In this document: piece after piece, positions 9,230 to 18,533 of the stretch
How positions within the stretch are numbered: the first letter of the stretch is position 1
Layout: each line of letters begins with the position of its first letter
Assembly: GCF_018717645.1 (NCBI RefSeq)
Contig: NZ_JAFLHG010000004.1
Span: forward strand, 124,001-188,000
Source of the DNA: Microbacterium flavum
GTDB taxonomy: Bacteria > Actinomycetota > Actinomycetes > Actinomycetales > Microbacteriaceae
Length of the DNA stretch: 64,000 nucleotides
Reading direction: 5' to 3'
Made by a program: the position numbers and the translations under genes
The notes under the pieces: model-generated
What the model saw: the letters and a program-made list of their open reading frames with translations, nothing else
What the model was told of the DNA's origin: nothing
Database searches by the model: none

Positions 9230-9598
9230 TCAGATCACCTCCGGTGCGAGCGAGACGATCTTCATGAACTTCTTGTCGCGAAGCTCACGACCGACCGGTC
9301 CGAAGATGCGGGTGCCGCGGGGCTCCCCGTCGCTCTTCAGGATGACGGCGGCGTTCTCGTCGAACTTGATGTAGGAACCGTCGGGACGACGGGTCTGCTT
9401 GACGGTGCGGACGATGACGGCCTTGACGACGTCGCCCTTCTTGACGTTGCCGCCGGGGATCGCGTCCTTGACGGTCGCCACGATGATGTCGCCCACACCC
9501 GCGTAGCGGCGGTTGGAACCACCGAGGACGCGGATCGTGAGCAGCTCCTTGGCGCCCGTGTTGTCGGCGACCTTGAGGCGAGACTCGGTCTGGATCAT
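9230..9598 (-). CDS. rplN: 50S ribosomal protein L14
   Basis: A 122-residue protein at the subunit interface. [19 protein letters not shown] is the invariant N-terminus and the length is exactly that of most bacterial L14 proteins. It begins three bases after rpsQ. Confidence 0.99.
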   Translation of the reverse strand: MIQTESRLKVADNTGAKELLTIRVLGGSNRRYAGVGDIIVATVKDAIPGGNVKKGDVVKAVIVRTVKQTRRPDGSYIKFDENAAVILKSDGEPRGTRIFGPVGRELRDKKFMKIVSLAPEVI

Positions 9599-9601
9599 TT
9601 C

Positions 9602-9928
9602 TTACTTCGCCTTCTCGAGGATCTCGACCAGGCGCCAGCGCTTGGTGGCGCTGAGCGGACGGGTCTCGTTGATGATCACGAGGTCGCCGATGCCGGCGGT
9701 GTTCAGCTCGTCGTGAGCCTTGACCTTCGACGTGCGGCGGATGATCTTGCCGTAGAGCGGGTGCTTCACACGGTCTTCGACCTCGACGACGATGGTCTTG
9801 TCCATCTTGTCGCTGACGACGTAGCCGCGGCGCGTCTTGCGGTATCCACGGGCATCCGCGTCGCGCACATCGTGCGCAGCGTGCTCGTGACCGGAGACGA
9901 CTGCTTCTTCAGTCTTCTTGGTGGCCAT
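9602..9928 (-). CDS. rpsQ: 30S ribosomal protein S17
   Basis: A 108-residue early-assembly protein of the 30S subunit. The OB-fold core runs from [19 protein letters not shown] to [13 protein letters not shown]; about 30 extra residues precede it. I choose the ATG at 9928-9926, which shares one base with the rpmC stop (TGATG), over the GTG one codon upstream. Confidence 0.97.
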   Translation of the reverse strand: MATKKTEEAVVSGHEHAAHDVRDADARGYRKTRRGYVVSDKMDKTIVVEVEDRVKHPLYGKIIRRTSKVKAHDELNTAGIGDLVIINETRPLSATKRWRLVEILEKAK

Positions 9929-10245
9929 CACTCAGCCTCTTCCTTCGCGGCGGCGTCAGCGGAGGCATCCGCCTTCTTCGTCGCCTTCTTCTTCGCCTTG
10001 GGCGCGACCTCGGCAGGTGCGGGCGTGGCACGGATGCCGAGCTCGCGCTCCCGGATCACGGTGTAGAGCCGCGCGATGTCGCGCTTGACCGCACGGATGC
10101 GGCCGTGGCTGTCGAGCTGCCCAGTGGCCGACTGGAAGCGCAGGTTGAACAGCTCCTCCTTGGCCTTACGCAGCTCCTCGACGAGGCGCTGGTCCTCGAA
10201 CGTGTCGAGCTCGCTCGGTGCGAGCGTCTTGGTTCCGACGGCCAT
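9928..10245 (-). CDS. rpmC: 50S ribosomal protein L29
   Basis: A 105-residue protein at the polypeptide exit site. The two-helix core ([20 protein letters not shown]) is followed by an Ala/Lys-rich tail of about 35 residues that E. coli L29 (63 residues) lacks. The ATG at 10245-10243 overlaps the rplP stop by one base; a longer in-frame extension upstream lies inside rplP and is rejected. Confidence 0.97.
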   Translation of the reverse strand: MAVGTKTLAPSELDTFEDQRLVEELRKAKEELFNLRFQSATGQLDSHGRIRAVKRDIARLYTVIRERELGIRATPAPAEVAPKAKKKATKKADASADAAAKEEAE

Positions 10246-10664
10246 TACGCGTCGCCCTCCTCGCGCTTGATGATGCGTGCCTTCAGCGGCAGCTTGTGGA
10301 TTGCCCGGGTGAGGGCCTCGCGAGCGAGCTCCTCGTTGACACCGGCGACCTCGAAGAGGACCCGGCCGGGCTTGACGTTGGCGACCCACCACTCCGGCGA
10401 ACCCTTACCGGAACCCATGCGGGTTTCGGCCGGCTTCTTCGTGAGCGGACGGTCGGGGTAGATGTTGATCCACACCTTTCCGCCACGCTTGATGTGACGC
10501 GTCATGGCGATACGAGCGGACTCGATCTGACGGTTCGTCACGTACGCGGGCGTGAGGGCCTGGATGCCGAACTCACCGAACGACACCTTGGTGCCACCGG
10601 TGGCAGCGCCCGAGCGACCCGGGTGGTGCTGCTTGCGGTACTTGACCTTGCGGGGGATAAGCAT
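10245..10664 (-). CDS. rplP: 50S ribosomal protein L16
   Basis: A 139-residue protein that positions the A-site tRNA end at the peptidyl-transferase centre. [17 protein letters not shown] and the [14 protein letters not shown] loop are diagnostic. The length fits the family. It overlaps rpsC and rpmC by one base each. Confidence 0.99.
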   Translation of the reverse strand: MLIPRKVKYRKQHHPGRSGAATGGTKVSFGEFGIQALTPAYVTNRQIESARIAMTRHIKRGGKVWINIYPDRPLTKKPAETRMGSGKGSPEWWVANVKPGRVLFEVAGVNEELAREALTRAIHKLPLKARIIKREEGDA

Positions 10665-11425
10665 CAGGCAGACGCTCCTTCTGCGACGGGGGCCTCGTTG
10701 CGGGGGCCGCGACGACGGTCGCCGCCACGGTCATCGCGACCACGGGGCGCCTTGGGGGCGTTGGCCTGCTCGCGAGCGAGCTCCTTGGCCGTCAGGTCGC
10801 CCTTGTAGATCCAGACCTTCACACCGATGCGGCCGAAGGTGGTCTTGGCCTCGTAGAAGCCGTAGTCGATGTTCGCGCGCAGGGTGTGCAGGGGCACACG
10901 ACCGTCGCGGTAGAACTCCGACCGGCTCATCTCGGCGCCGCCGAGACGGCCGGAGACCTGGATGCGGATGCCCTTGGCTCCCGCGCGCTGCGCGCCCTGC
11001 AGACCCTTGCGCATCGCGCGGCGGAACGCCACACGTGCGGAGAGCTGCTCGGCGATGCCCTGCGCGACCAGCTGCGCGTCGGCCTCGGGGTTCTTGACCT
11101 CGAGGATGTTCAGCTGGATCTGCTTGCCGGTGAGCTTCTCGAGGTCGGCGCGGATGCGCTCGGCCTCGGCGCCGCGGCGACCGATCACGATGCCCGGGCG
11201 GGCGGTGTGGATGTCGACGCGGACGCGGTCACGGGTGCGCTCGATCTCGATGCCGGACACGCCGGCACGGTCGAGCTGCGTCTGCAGGAGCTTGCGGATC
11301 TTGATGTCCTCGGCCACGTAGTCGGCGTAACGCTGGCCGGGCTTGGTGGAGTCCGAGAACCAACGCGACACGTGGTCCGTGGTGATGCCGAGGCGGAAGC
11401 CGTACGGGTTGACCTTCTGTCCCAT
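10664..11425 (-). CDS. rpsC: 30S ribosomal protein S3
   Basis: A 253-residue protein of the 30S head at the mRNA entry. It has the N-terminal [14 protein letters not shown] motif, a KH domain with the GRRG loop ([14 protein letters not shown]), and the C-terminal GVKVWIYKG motif, then an Arg/Gly/Asp-rich disordered tail. Its ATG shares one base with the rplV stop. Confidence 0.99.
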   Translation of the reverse strand: MGQKVNPYGFRLGITTDHVSRWFSDSTKPGQRYADYVAEDIKIRKLLQTQLDRAGVSGIEIERTRDRVRVDIHTARPGIVIGRRGAEAERIRADLEKLTGKQIQLNILEVKNPEADAQLVAQGIAEQLSARVAFRRAMRKGLQGAQRAGAKGIRIQVSGRLGGAEMSRSEFYRDGRVPLHTLRANIDYGFYEAKTTFGRIGVKVWIYKGDLTAKELAREQANAPKAPRGRDDRGGDRRRGPRNEAPVAEGASA

Positions 11426-11820
11426 TACTTGCTCGCCTTCTTGGTCGTGGCACCGGCCGTCTCGGCGACCTCGGGGGTCGCGAGCACGACGGTGATGTGG
11501 CTCGTGCGCTTCTTGATCTGGAACGCGCGGCCCTGCGCACGGGGGCGGAAACGCTTGAGCGTCGATCCCTCGTCCACGTACGCGTTCGACACGTACAGGT
11601 CCTGCTCGTCCAGGTACTCGCCGTCGCGGTCAGCCTTCACGCGTGCGTTGGCGATCGCGGACTCGACGAGCTTGTAGATCGGCTCGCTTGCACTCTGCGG
11701 GGCGAACTTCAGGATGGCGAGAGCCTCCTGAGCCTGCTTGCCCTTGATGAGCGCGACGACACGACGAGCCTTCTGAGGGGTCACGCGAATGTGCTTCACG
11801 CGTGCGATGGAATCCACCAT
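11425..11820 (-). CDS. rplV: 50S ribosomal protein L22
   Basis: A 131-residue protein whose hairpin lines the exit tunnel. The hairpin sequence [19 protein letters not shown] is intact, and the N-terminal [17 protein letters not shown] motif is typical. A strong GGAGGAGA site precedes the ATG. The gap to rpsS is 38 bp. Confidence 0.99.
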   Translation of the reverse strand: MVDSIARVKHIRVTPQKARRVVALIKGKQAQEALAILKFAPQSASEPIYKLVESAIANARVKADRDGEYLDEQDLYVSNAYVDEGSTLKRFRPRAQGRAFQIKKRTSHITVVLATPEVAETAGATTKKASK

Positions 11821-11858
11821 GTCTCTCCTCCTCTGTCCTCTCTGGGTACGCCCCCGCG

Positions 11859-12140
11859 TCAGCGGCGGCGACCCTTCTTGTCGTCCTTCACGTGGCCGCG
11901 GAAGGTGCGGGTGGGCGCGAACTCGCCCAGCTTGTGGCCGACCATGGTCTCGGACACGAACACGGGGATGTGCTTGCGTCCGTCGTGCACGGCGATGGTG
12001 TGTCCCAGCATTGCGGGGATGATCATCGAACGGCGCGACCAGGTCTTGATGACGTTCTTGGTACCGGCTTCGTTCTGGACGACGACCTTGCGGAGCAGGT
12101 GCTCGTCGACGAAGGGGCCCTTCTTAAGGCTGCGAGGCAT
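11859..12140 (-). CDS. rpsS: 30S ribosomal protein S19
   Basis: A 93-residue protein of the 30S head that pairs with S13 near the A site. [15 protein letters not shown] is the family N-terminus and [15 protein letters not shown] the C-terminal signature. It begins 12 bases after rplB. Confidence 0.99.
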   Translation of the reverse strand: MPRSLKKGPFVDEHLLRKVVVQNEAGTKNVIKTWSRRSMIIPAMLGHTIAVHDGRKHIPVFVSETMVGHKLGEFAPTRTFRGHVKDDKKGRRR

Positions 12141-12152
12141 CTTCCTCTACTC

Positions 12153-12992
12153 CTACTTGCGCTTCTTGCCGGCGTTGCGACGACGGACGATGTACTTGTC
12201 GCTTTCCTTGTTGGCGTGGCGGGTGCGACCCTCAGCCTGGCCCCAAGGAGTGACGGGGTGACGACCACCGGACGTCTTGCCCTCGCCACCACCGTGCGGG
12301 TGGTCGACGGGGTTCATCGCGACACCGCGGACGGTCGGGCGGACGCCCTTCCAGCGCTTGCGGCCGGCCTTGCCCCAGTTGATGTTCGACTGCTCGGCGT
12401 TGCCGACCTCGCCGATCGTGGCGCGGCAGCGCGCGTCGACGTTGCGGATCTCGCCCGAGGGCAGACGCAGCTGCGCGTAGGGGCCGTCCTTGGCGACGAG
12501 ACGCACCGAGGCTCCCGCCGAACGCGCCATCTTCGCGCCGCCGCCGGGGCGGAGCTCGATCGCGTGGATGACGGTACCGGTGGGGATGTTCTTCAGCGGC
12601 AGGTTGTTGCCCGGCTTGATGTCCGCCGACGCACCCGACTCGACGATGTCGCCCTGGTTGAGCTTGTTCGGCGCCAGGATGTAGCGCTTCTCGCCGTCGA
12701 AGTAGTGCAGGAGCGCGATGCGCGCAGTGCGGTTGGGGTCGTACTCGATGTGCGCGACCTTGGCGTTGACGCCGTCCTTGTCATTGCGACGGAAGTCGAT
12801 GACGCGGTACTGACGCTTGTGACCGCCACCGATGTGACGCGTCGTGATGCGGCCCTGGTTGTTGCGGCCACCGGTCTTCGACAGCGGGCGCAGCAGCGAC
12901 TTCTCGGGCGTCGATCGGGTGATCTCGGCGAAGTCGGCCACCGACGAACCGCGACGACCGGGGGTCGTGGGCTTGTACTTGCGAATAGCCAT
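12153..12992 (-). CDS. rplB: 50S ribosomal protein L2
   Basis: A 279-residue primary 23S rRNA-binding protein needed for subunit joining and peptidyl transfer. The conserved loop [20 protein letters not shown] carries the histidine close to the catalytic centre. The length fits bacterial L2. It starts 25 bases after rplW. Confidence 0.99.
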   Translation of the reverse strand: MAIRKYKPTTPGRRGSSVADFAEITRSTPEKSLLRPLSKTGGRNNQGRITTRHIGGGHKRQYRVIDFRRNDKDGVNAKVAHIEYDPNRTARIALLHYFDGEKRYILAPNKLNQGDIVESGASADIKPGNNLPLKNIPTGTVIHAIELRPGGGAKMARSAGASVRLVAKDGPYAQLRLPSGEIRNVDARCRATIGEVGNAEQSNINWGKAGRKRWKGVRPTVRGVAMNPVDHPHGGGEGKTSGGRHPVTPWGQAEGRTRHANKESDKYIVRRRNAGKKRK

Positions 12993-13017
12993 GTTCTCTA
13001 GTCCTCTATCCCAGCGG

Positions 13018-13326
13018 TCAGCCGACGGCCGTGAAGATGTCGATGGTGCCCGACTTCAGCGTGACGATGGCGCGCTTGGTGTCCTTGCGCTTGCCGGCGC
13101 CGAAGCGGGTGCGGCGGGCCTTGCCCGTGCGGTTGAGCGTGTTAACCGACGCGACCTTCACACCGAAGATCTTCTCGATGGCGAGCTTGATCTCGGTCTT
13201 CGAGGCGCGGGGGTCCACGAGGAACGTGTACTTGCCCTCGTCGATGAGCCCGTAGCTCTTCTCCGAGACGACCGGCTTCAGGATGATGTCGCGCGGGTCC
13301 TTGTTCAGAGAGACGTTCGCGGTCAT
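13018..13326 (-). CDS. rplW: 50S ribosomal protein L23
   Basis: A 102-residue protein at the tunnel exit where trigger factor and SRP dock. [19 protein letters not shown] and [16 protein letters not shown] are typical. It overlaps rplD by four bases (ATGA). Confidence 0.98.
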   Translation of the reverse strand: MTANVSLNKDPRDIILKPVVSEKSYGLIDEGKYTFLVDPRASKTEIKLAIEKIFGVKVASVNTLNRTGKARRTRFGAGKRKDTKRAIVTLKSGTIDIFTAVG

Positions 13327-13997
13327 GCCGAGACCTCCTCGGTGGCGGCGGCCGTGGCGTCCGACTTCGCGGAGACGAAGGCGTCGTAGGCGGCCTTGGT
13401 GAAGACGATGTCGTCGGAGACGAGCACGTCGTAGGCGTTCAGCTGGCCGAAGTCCAGGACGTGGACGTAGCCGAGGTTGCGCACGCTCTTGACCGTGAGC
13501 TCGTCGTCGCGGTCGATGACCACCAGGACGTTCTTGGTCGCGTTCAGCGTGGACAGGACCGATGCGGCGGCCTTCGTGGAAGGCGCCCCGTCGATGCCGA
13601 AGGAGTCGACGACGTGCAGACGGCCACCCCGAGCGCGGTCGCTGAGCGCGCCCAGCAGGGCCGCGGCGATCATCTTCTTGGGGGTGCGCTGCGAGTAGTC
13701 GCGCGGCTTCGGGCCGTGGACGATGCCACCACCGGTCATGTGCGGCGCGCGGATCGAGCCCTGACGGGCGTTACCCGTGCCCTTCTGCTTGAAGGGCTTG
13801 CGGCCGGCACCGGAGACCTCACCGCGACGCTTGGTCGAGTGGGTGCCCTGGCGAGCCGCCGCGAGCTGCGCGACGACGACCTGGTGGATGAGGGGGATGT
13901 TCGTCTTGACGTCGAAGATCGCGGCGGGCAGCTCCACGGAGCCGGCCTTCTTGCCGTCGGCCTTCAGGACGTCGAGCGCGAGAGTCGAGTCAGCCAT
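13323..13997 (-). CDS. rplD: 50S ribosomal protein L4
   Basis: A 224-residue protein with a globular domain and a long loop that narrows the exit tunnel ([20 protein letters not shown]). In E. coli L4 also represses the S10 operon through the leader; whether that holds here is unknown. A short acidic/Ala tail ends the protein. It begins two bases after rplC. Confidence 0.98.
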   Translation of the reverse strand: MADSTLALDVLKADGKKAGSVELPAAIFDVKTNIPLIHQVVVAQLAAARQGTHSTKRRGEVSGAGRKPFKQKGTGNARQGSIRAPHMTGGGIVHGPKPRDYSQRTPKKMIAAALLGALSDRARGGRLHVVDSFGIDGAPSTKAAASVLSTLNATKNVLVVIDRDDELTVKSVRNLGYVHVLDFGQLNAYDVLVSDDIVFTKAAYDAFVSAKSDATAAATEEVSA

Positions 13998-13999
13998 GA

Positions 14000-14659
14000 T
14001 CAGGCACCCTTCACTGCGTTGCGGACGTAGACGATGCGGCCGCGCGCGCCGGGGACGGCGCCCTTGACGAGCAGCAGACCCTTCTCGGCGTCGACGGCGT
14101 GCACCGTGAGGTTGAGGACGGTCACGCGCTCGCCACCCATACGGCCGGCCATGCGCATGCCCTTGAAGACGCGGCTCGGGGTCGACGAGGCGCCGATCGA
14201 ACCGGGCTTGCGGTGGTTGCGGTGCGAACCGTGCGACGCGGAGACACCCTTGAAGTTGTGACGCTTCATGACACCCGCGGTGCCCTTGCCCTTGCTGGTG
14301 CCGACGACGTCGACCAGCTGGCCGGCCTCGAAGGTGCCGTCGACCGTGAGCTCCTGACCGAGCGAGTAGTCAGCGGCATCCGCGGTGCGCACCTCGGTGA
14401 GGTGGCGGCGAGGGGTCACGCCTGCGGCCTCGAAGTGGGCCGTCAGGGGCTGGTTGACCTTGCGGGGGTCGATCTGGCCGTAGGCGATCTGGACGGCGTT
14501 GTAGCCGTCGCGCTCGGGCGTGCGCACCTGGGTCACGACGTTGGGCGAGACCTCGATGACGGTGACGGGAACGAGCTTGCCGTTCTCATCCCAGACCTGG
14601 GTCATACCCAGCTTGGTGCCGAGCAGGCCCTTGGAAACCTTTTCGTTGATGTGTGCCAT
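14000..14659 (-). CDS. rplC: 50S ribosomal protein L3
   Basis: A 219-residue early-assembly protein that reaches toward the peptidyl-transferase centre. [17 protein letters not shown] and [19 protein letters not shown] are family signatures. The ATG at 14659 has a GAGGT site about eight bases upstream; a 12-residue upstream extension without such support is rejected. Confidence 0.98.
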   Translation of the reverse strand: MAHINEKVSKGLLGTKLGMTQVWDENGKLVPVTVIEVSPNVVTQVRTPERDGYNAVQIAYGQIDPRKVNQPLTAHFEAAGVTPRRHLTEVRTADAADYSLGQELTVDGTFEAGQLVDVVGTSKGKGTAGVMKRHNFKGVSASHGSHRNHRKPGSIGASSTPSRVFKGMRMAGRMGGERVTVLNLTVHAVDAEKGLLLVKGAVPGARGRIVYVRNAVKGA

Positions 14660-14669
14660 GACCGCGACC

Positions 14670-14978
14670 TCAGAGCTTGATCTCGATGTTGACATCGGCC
14701 GGGAGGTCGAGACGCATCAGCGAGTCGACGGCCTTGGGCGTCGGGTCGATGATGTCGATGAGGCGCTTGTGGGTGCGCATCTCGAAGTGCTCGCGGCTGT
14801 CCTTGTACTTGTGGGGCGACCGGATGACGCACACGACGTTCTTCTCGGTCGGAAGGGGCACGGGGCCCACGACGGTGGCGCCTGCGCGGGTCACCGTGTC
14901 GACGATCTTGCGCGCCGACGTGTCGATGACCTCGTGGTCATACGACTTCAGGCGAATGCGGATCTTCTGTCCCGCCAT
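14670..14978 (-). CDS. rpsJ: 30S ribosomal protein S10 (NusE)
   Basis: A 102-residue protein of the 30S head, also the NusE antitermination and transcription-coupling factor. [17 protein letters not shown] and the loop [20 protein letters not shown] are invariant. It is the first gene of the S10-spc operon. The ATG at 14978 is chosen over a 19-residue extension because family members start at [10 protein letters not shown]. Confidence 0.99.
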   Translation of the reverse strand: MAGQKIRIRLKSYDHEVIDTSARKIVDTVTRAGATVVGPVPLPTEKNVVCVIRSPHKYKDSREHFEMRTHKRLIDIIDPTPKAVDSLMRLDLPADVNIEIKL

Positions 14979-15264
14979 TGTCTGCTCACTCTCTTTCTCG
15001 CGTCGTACCTCGGGGGCATTGGACGCACAGGGCACAGCTGGCTGTGCCGGGCACTACTCTTTCGAGGCGCACCACTGTTCTGATGTCAGGCCCGATCCCC
15101 GCGCGCACGCGCACGGGTTCCCGGTTGGGGAGGATCGGATTGTGATGTTCTGCTACCCGCGGCCTAGGCTCTCGCCGAACCCTCGCGGGTCCCGGCCGAC
15201 CTATGCACTGCCCTGGCAGTGATCCCGCAGCGCTGGCGCGCACGCAGGAATGTGGAACTGGTCT
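14979..15264 (-). promoter_or_regulatory. Untranslated leader of the S10 operon with two hairpins
   Basis: The 404-bp gap 14979-15382 holds no gene. Between the probable promoter and rpsJ lies a leader of about 280 nt. It contains a hairpin at 15092-15138 (CCGATC...GGGG paired with CCCC...GATCGG, one small bulge) and a perfect 8-bp inverted repeat at 15031-15048 (GGCACAGC / GCTGTGCC) about 50 nt before the rpsJ start. Such leaders can carry feedback control by a ribosomal protein; which protein, if any, cannot be told here. Confidence 0.45.
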
Positions 15265-15293
15265 AGTCTACGTGCCGCCCGGGCGTGTCGCAA
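15265..15293 (-). promoter_or_regulatory. Probable sigma-70-type promoter of the S10 operon
   Basis: On the minus strand TTGCGA (15293-15288) and TAGACT (15270-15265) are separated by exactly 17 bp. A 14-bp direct repeat, CCCGGGCGTGTCGC on the plus strand, occurs at 15278-15291 and 15296-15309 and overlaps the -35 box. The transcript would start near 15258. Confidence 0.6.
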
Positions 15294-15337
15294 ACCCGGG
15301 CGTGTCGCGCTCGCCGGGAGCTTCCCGTGAGAACGCG

Positions 15338-15371
15338 GAAGGGGGCGGATGCCCTTGCATCCGCCCCCTTC
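15338..15371 (-). terminator. Strong rho-independent-type hairpin
   Basis: A perfect 14-bp stem (GAAGGGGGCGGATG and its complement) with a 6-nt loop, 11 bases past the stop of the small gene at 15383. It isolates that gene from the S10 promoter immediately downstream. The T-rich run after the stem is short. Confidence 0.85.
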
Positions 15372-15382
15372 TCCGGTACTCG

Positions 15383-15598
15383 TTACTCTTTGCCGACGCT
15401 GGAATCGATCGAGTCGCGGATGCCGTCGACCTTCTCATCGACCGAATCCGGCGCGATCTTCTTCACGAAGTCGGCGGCGGCGTCCAGAACGGAGTCGCTG
15501 ACCTGCTCCGCCTGATCGGAATGCAGCGTCTCGTCGATCTTCTCCTTGTTCTGCTCGAGGAATTCCTTGCCCTTGCCTACGAGATCGTCGATTCCCAT
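15383..15598 (-). CDS. Small helical protein resembling Rv0909/MT0933-type antitoxins
   Basis: A 71-residue, highly charged, Cys-free protein (starts GIDDLVGKGKEFLEQNKEKI; later AEQVSDSVLDAAADFVKKI). The pattern of two amphipathic helices with repeated Asp/Lys and the QVSDxxLD motif recalls short actinobacterial proteins annotated as Rv0909-family putative antitoxins, but no toxin gene lies beside it, so a toxin-antitoxin role is doubtful. The ATG at 15598 has a GGAGGA site; an upstream extension is rejected. It stands alone, flanked by a terminator. Confidence 0.7.
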   Translation of the reverse strand: MGIDDLVGKGKEFLEQNKEKIDETLHSDQAEQVSDSVLDAAADFVKKIAPDSVDEKVDGIRDSIDSSVGKE

Positions 15599-15650
15599 GC
15601 GTACTCCTCCTGCGGGTGGGTTGAGGCTTCCATCATGGCGCGCGGCCCTC

Positions 15651-16304
15651 TCAGACGGAAGAGTCGGTCCGCACCGCGGGATCGTCCGCATCGACCGACC
15701 TCGCGGGACGTCGCGGGCGGCGACGGTCGCGCAGCCCGGAGACCATCATCCACACCGCGTAGCAGAGGAGCGCGGCGGCGATCGCGGGAACCAGCCAGCC
15801 GCGGGCGCCGCTCATCGCCTGGTTGACCCAGCCGAGCAGGGGGACGGCGAACCAGACGGTGCCTCGGACCTGCACCGGAAGCACCTCGCCGTCGTCCGGC
15901 CGCGGGTTGGCGTCGCCTTGCGTGACGAAGGTGACCGCGTCGGAGTGCGTGTCGACCGCGCGCGCCACGACCCGGTGGGTGACGAGCGTCGGCTGCCCCG
16001 ACGCGTACTGGAAGGTGAGGACATCGCCGGGCCCGATGTCCGAGATCGGCGTCGGTCGGACGACCACCAGGGTGCCGGGCGGCAGGGACGGCGACATCGA
16101 GCCGGTCAGGATCGTGAGCGGCATCCCGCCCACCGCGGCCGGAAGCGCGATGACGAGGACGCCGATCGCCACGACGAGCAGCAGCATCCCGGAGCTCAGT
16201 CCCAGGATGATCGCGTCGAGCAGGCTGCGTGCGCCGACGCGCCGGCGTCGTCGGGCAGCGCCCCTGGGCTCGCGCGTCGGCGCCGGGGCGATGGTCACTT
16301 CCAT
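15651..16304 (-). CDS. SipW-type signal peptidase I
   Basis: A 217-residue membrane serine peptidase. A basic N-terminus and a membrane helix (about 30-56) precede the catalytic Ser69 in TGSMSP; His110 lies in THRVV where ER-type enzymes have His instead of the bacterial Lys, and GDAN (residues 130-133) is the third conserved box. A second helix (about 172-190) and an Arg-rich tail end the protein. SipW-type enzymes in Firmicutes process TasA-like matrix proteins, and here three such proteins lie directly upstream in the same operon. The ATG at 16304 overlaps the preceding gene by 10 bases; a GTG at 16298 with a GTGA overlap is an alternative start. Confidence 0.9.
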   Translation of the reverse strand: MEVTIAPAPTREPRGAARRRRRVGARSLLDAIILGLSSGMLLLVVAIGVLVIALPAAVGGMPLTILTGSMSPSLPPGTLVVVRPTPISDIGPGDVLTFQYASGQPTLVTHRVVARAVDTHSDAVTFVTQGDANPRPDDGEVLPVQVRGTVWFAVPLLGWVNQAMSGARGWLVPAIAAALLCYAVWMMVSGLRDRRRPRRPARSVDADDPAVRTDSSV

Positions 16305-17272
16305 CCGCACCACGTCCGCAGGCCCTGCGCGGAGTCTTCGGTGCGGAACCGGCCGCTCGCCACCTGCGTCCACGGCCCGGACGCGCCGGTCGCCGACCTC
16401 TCGACGAAGAGCCAGGTGTTGCCCTTCCCGCCGTTCGGTGCGGCGAGGTAGGTCTGCAGACTGCTCGATCCCGGCGAGATCTGGACGACCGGCCACCACG
16501 GATTCGGGGCGGAGGCCGCCGTGAACGGGACCCGCGCGCCGGGCGAACTCTCGCGCGCGAGGAAGAGGCGATAGTGGATGTCGCCGGCGGTCGCGCTTTC
16601 GGTGAACCGCAGATCGATGCCCCACCCGTTGTTGTCCGTGCAGGCCATCGTCGGCGCGGGAGGCGCCGCTGCGACGCCCTGCGTGAGCGCGATGTCCGCT
16701 CCTGCCACGCGCCAGGTGTCCGACGGTGCGTACTCGAGGCGGCCGCGGAGGACGAGGGACGCGGAGGAGCCGGCGTAGGTCGAGGTTGCGGACGCCGTCA
16801 TCGAGGTCTGCAGGCACAGGATGACGCTCGCGCCGGCGGCCAGCACCCCCGTCGCGGTGAAGGAGGATGCAGCGCCGGTCTGCGCACCGCTGAGCGGCGC
16901 GGTCGCGGTGCACGCGGCAGCGGATGCGACAGGAGCCGCGGCGACGCCGATCGCCGCGGGCAACGTCGCCTGAGTCGCGGATGTCGCGACGAGCGCGACG
17001 GCATAGGACGCCGTTCGACTCCCGGTGTTCTGCAGAGTGATCGAGCCGGCGAACCGCTGCGCCGTCGCGCTGTAGGTGTTCACGAGACCTGCAGGGGATG
17101 CGGATTGGATCACACCCGTGCGTGCCGTGGCGGCCGCTGCCTGCACGTTCGCCTGCGCGCTCCAGTAGCCGAGCGCACCGCTCGCGCCGACCAGGACGAT
17201 GAGCGCGGCGAGTGCCACTCCCAGACTCCCCCGTCGCACCAACGGCTGGAGCGTCCGTCGACGCCGGCGCAT
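16295..17272 (-). CDS. Secreted protein with SipW-type signal peptide
   Basis: A 325-residue exported protein: basic N-terminus (RRRRRTLQPLVRRG), hydrophobic core, then GALGYWSAQANV, where the GYW(S/N) motif after the core marks substrates of SipW-type peptidases. The first 190 residues are Ala/Ser/Thr-rich and β-like; the C-terminal part has more Trp, Pro and Cys (ACTDNNGWGIDLRF, NPWWPVVQI, TWCGWK at the end) and may be a separate domain. No enzyme motif is recognised. It overlaps the upstream small gene by one base and the signal peptidase by about 10 bases, so all are one operon. Role as a matrix or appendage component is inference. Confidence 0.8.
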   Translation of the reverse strand: MRRRRRTLQPLVRRGSLGVALAALIVLVGASGALGYWSAQANVQAAAATARTGVIQSASPAGLVNTYSATAQRFAGSITLQNTGSRTASYAVALVATSATQATLPAAIGVAAAPVASAAACTATAPLSGAQTGAASSFTATGVLAAGASVILCLQTSMTASATSTYAGSSASLVLRGRLEYAPSDTWRVAGADIALTQGVAAAPPAPTMACTDNNGWGIDLRFTESATAGDIHYRLFLARESSPGARVPFTAASAPNPWWPVVQISPGSSSLQTYLAAPNGGKGNTWLFVERSATGASGPWTQVASGRFRTEDSAQGLRTWCGWK

Positions 17273-17802
17273 CAGCGGGCCACCTGCATCCCGTCGAACC
17301 GGACCGTGAACGCGACGGACTGCGCGGGGATCGCCGCCGCCGTCGCGCGAACCTCGACGCAGACGACCGTCGCGGCGCCCGGGGCGAGGGTGACCCCCGT
17401 CGCCTGCGACCGACCGTCCCCCGCGGGGCCTCCGAGCGGGCCTGCGGGGCACCCGCCTGCGCCCACGCGGACCTCGAAGCCCGCAGAGCCGACGGCCGCC
17501 GCCGAGATCATCAGGGACGTCGCCCCGGTGTTGCTCACGGTCGCGGCGCGGCGCACCGACTCCCCCGGAAGCAGATCGCCCCCGGCGGCGTCGGGCTGCC
17601 CGCCGCTCCACGAGGCGGCGATGCCGGCGGTGCCCGCCGTGATGGTTCCGGCATCCACCGAAGCCGCATCGTTCCACATCGCGTAGCTGCCGCCGACGCC
17701 GGAGAGGGCGACGGCGAGCAGACCGGCCGCGCCGGCCGCGCACACGAGCGCGTGGCGCGCTCGCCAGCGGCGCGCGCGTGAAGGCGTCTCTCGGGAGGGC
17801 AT
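17272..17802 (-). CDS. Small TasA-like protein with SipW-type signal peptide
   Basis: A 176-residue exported protein. The N-terminus (PSRARRWRARHALVCAAGAA) and the post-core motif GGSYAMWNDAASV match SipW-dependent signal peptides. The mature part is Ala/Gly/Val-rich and fits a β-sandwich (GESVRRAATVSNTGATSLMI is typical of TasA/CalY-like proteins). I start it at the ATG at 17802 with a GGAGA site; an upstream extension of 24 residues lacks one. It overlaps the next gene by one base. Confidence 0.8.
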   Translation of the reverse strand: MPSRETPSRARRWRARHALVCAAGAAGLLAVALSGVGGSYAMWNDAASVDAGTITAGTAGIAASWSGGQPDAAGGDLLPGESVRRAATVSNTGATSLMISAAAVGSAGFEVRVGAGGCPAGPLGGPAGDGRSQATGVTLAPGAATVVCVEVRATAAAIPAQSVAFTVRFDGMQVAR

Positions 17803-17890
17803 GGGGGTCTCCGGGCAGGGGGGATGTCGATCGGGTGCGCGAACGGCGGCGAGGGCGTCCGCGTCGGACCCCATCGCCGCCGTGAGCGGC

Positions 17891-18409
17891 TTACGGCGCG
17901 AGCTGCTTCGCTTCGAACGCGATGTCGGCGAGCGCGACCGTCGCTGCCTGCGAGTCGTTCTGCGGGGCCGCGGCGTCGTAGGCGAACGCCACCATCACCT
18001 TGACGGGGATCGATGCGGTGACAGGACCGGCGAAGGCGAAAGCACCGTTCGAGAACGTCACTCCGGCAGGGAGTGCGCCGGCCGGAGACACCGTGATCGT
18101 GAACTGGTTCGCGACGCTTGCGGGCGCGAACGCGATCGAGCTCTTATCGACCGTCACCTGCCCCTTCATGTGATCGCCCGTGGCGGTGAGATCGAGGTTC
18201 GCGGTGTAGGTGTCGGTGTCACCGGGAACCCACCGCGCGATGTCGTGGGTCCATGCGCCGGCGCTCGTCGTCAACGAGAGCGTGCCGGCCTCGATCTGAG
18301 CACCGGTGAGCCCGGCCTGGTCGTTCCAGTAGGCCAGCGAACCGCCGCCGCCGAGCAGGAGGAGTGTCGCGACGCCGGCCGCGACGGACCCCTTCACGAA
18401 CTTGTTCAT
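17891..18409 (-). CDS. TasA-like protein with alternate-type (SipW) signal peptide
   Basis: A 172-residue exported protein that opens the four-gene unit. NKFVKGSVAAGVATLLLLGG, then GSLAYWNDQAGLTG, is the alternate-type signal motif of actinobacterial SipW substrates. The mature region has IEAGTLSLTTSAGAW and VPGDTDTYTANLDLTATGDH, the pattern of a TasA/camelysin-like β-sandwich. No cysteine is present. A GAGAG ribosome site precedes the ATG, and a possible promoter with an overlapping palindrome lies 100 bp upstream. Fibre formation is known for Bacillus TasA and only inferred here. Confidence 0.85.
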   Translation of the reverse strand: MNKFVKGSVAAGVATLLLLGGGGSLAYWNDQAGLTGAQIEAGTLSLTTSAGAWTHDIARWVPGDTDTYTANLDLTATGDHMKGQVTVDKSSIAFAPASVANQFTITVSPAGALPAGVTFSNGAFAFAGPVTASIPVKVMVAFAYDAAAPQNDSQAATVALADIAFEAKQLAP

Positions 18410-18496
18410 ATGTCTCTCTTTCGCGTGACGAATCCGGGGGGGATTCGCTGGAGAGCAGGACAGGGCGCACCACGACGGCGGCCCCCATCTCCCCAG

Positions 18497-18533
18497 ATGA
18501 GACGATTCTCATGCATGCAGGTTTGCCGGTCAG
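18497..18533 (-). promoter_or_regulatory. Possible promoter with overlapping palindrome before the TasA-like operon
   Basis: On the minus strand CTGACC (18533-18528) and GAGAAT (18510-18505) are 17 bp apart, each matching consensus at four of six positions. A palindrome with 6-bp arms and a 4-bp centre, ATGAGACGATTCTCAT (18497-18512), covers the -10 box and could be an operator. No regulator gene is adjacent. Confidence 0.35.

Noticed and set aside
15383..15598. A toxin-antitoxin pair
   Set aside because: Only the antitoxin-like protein is present; no toxin-like gene lies beside it, and a terminator follows directly.
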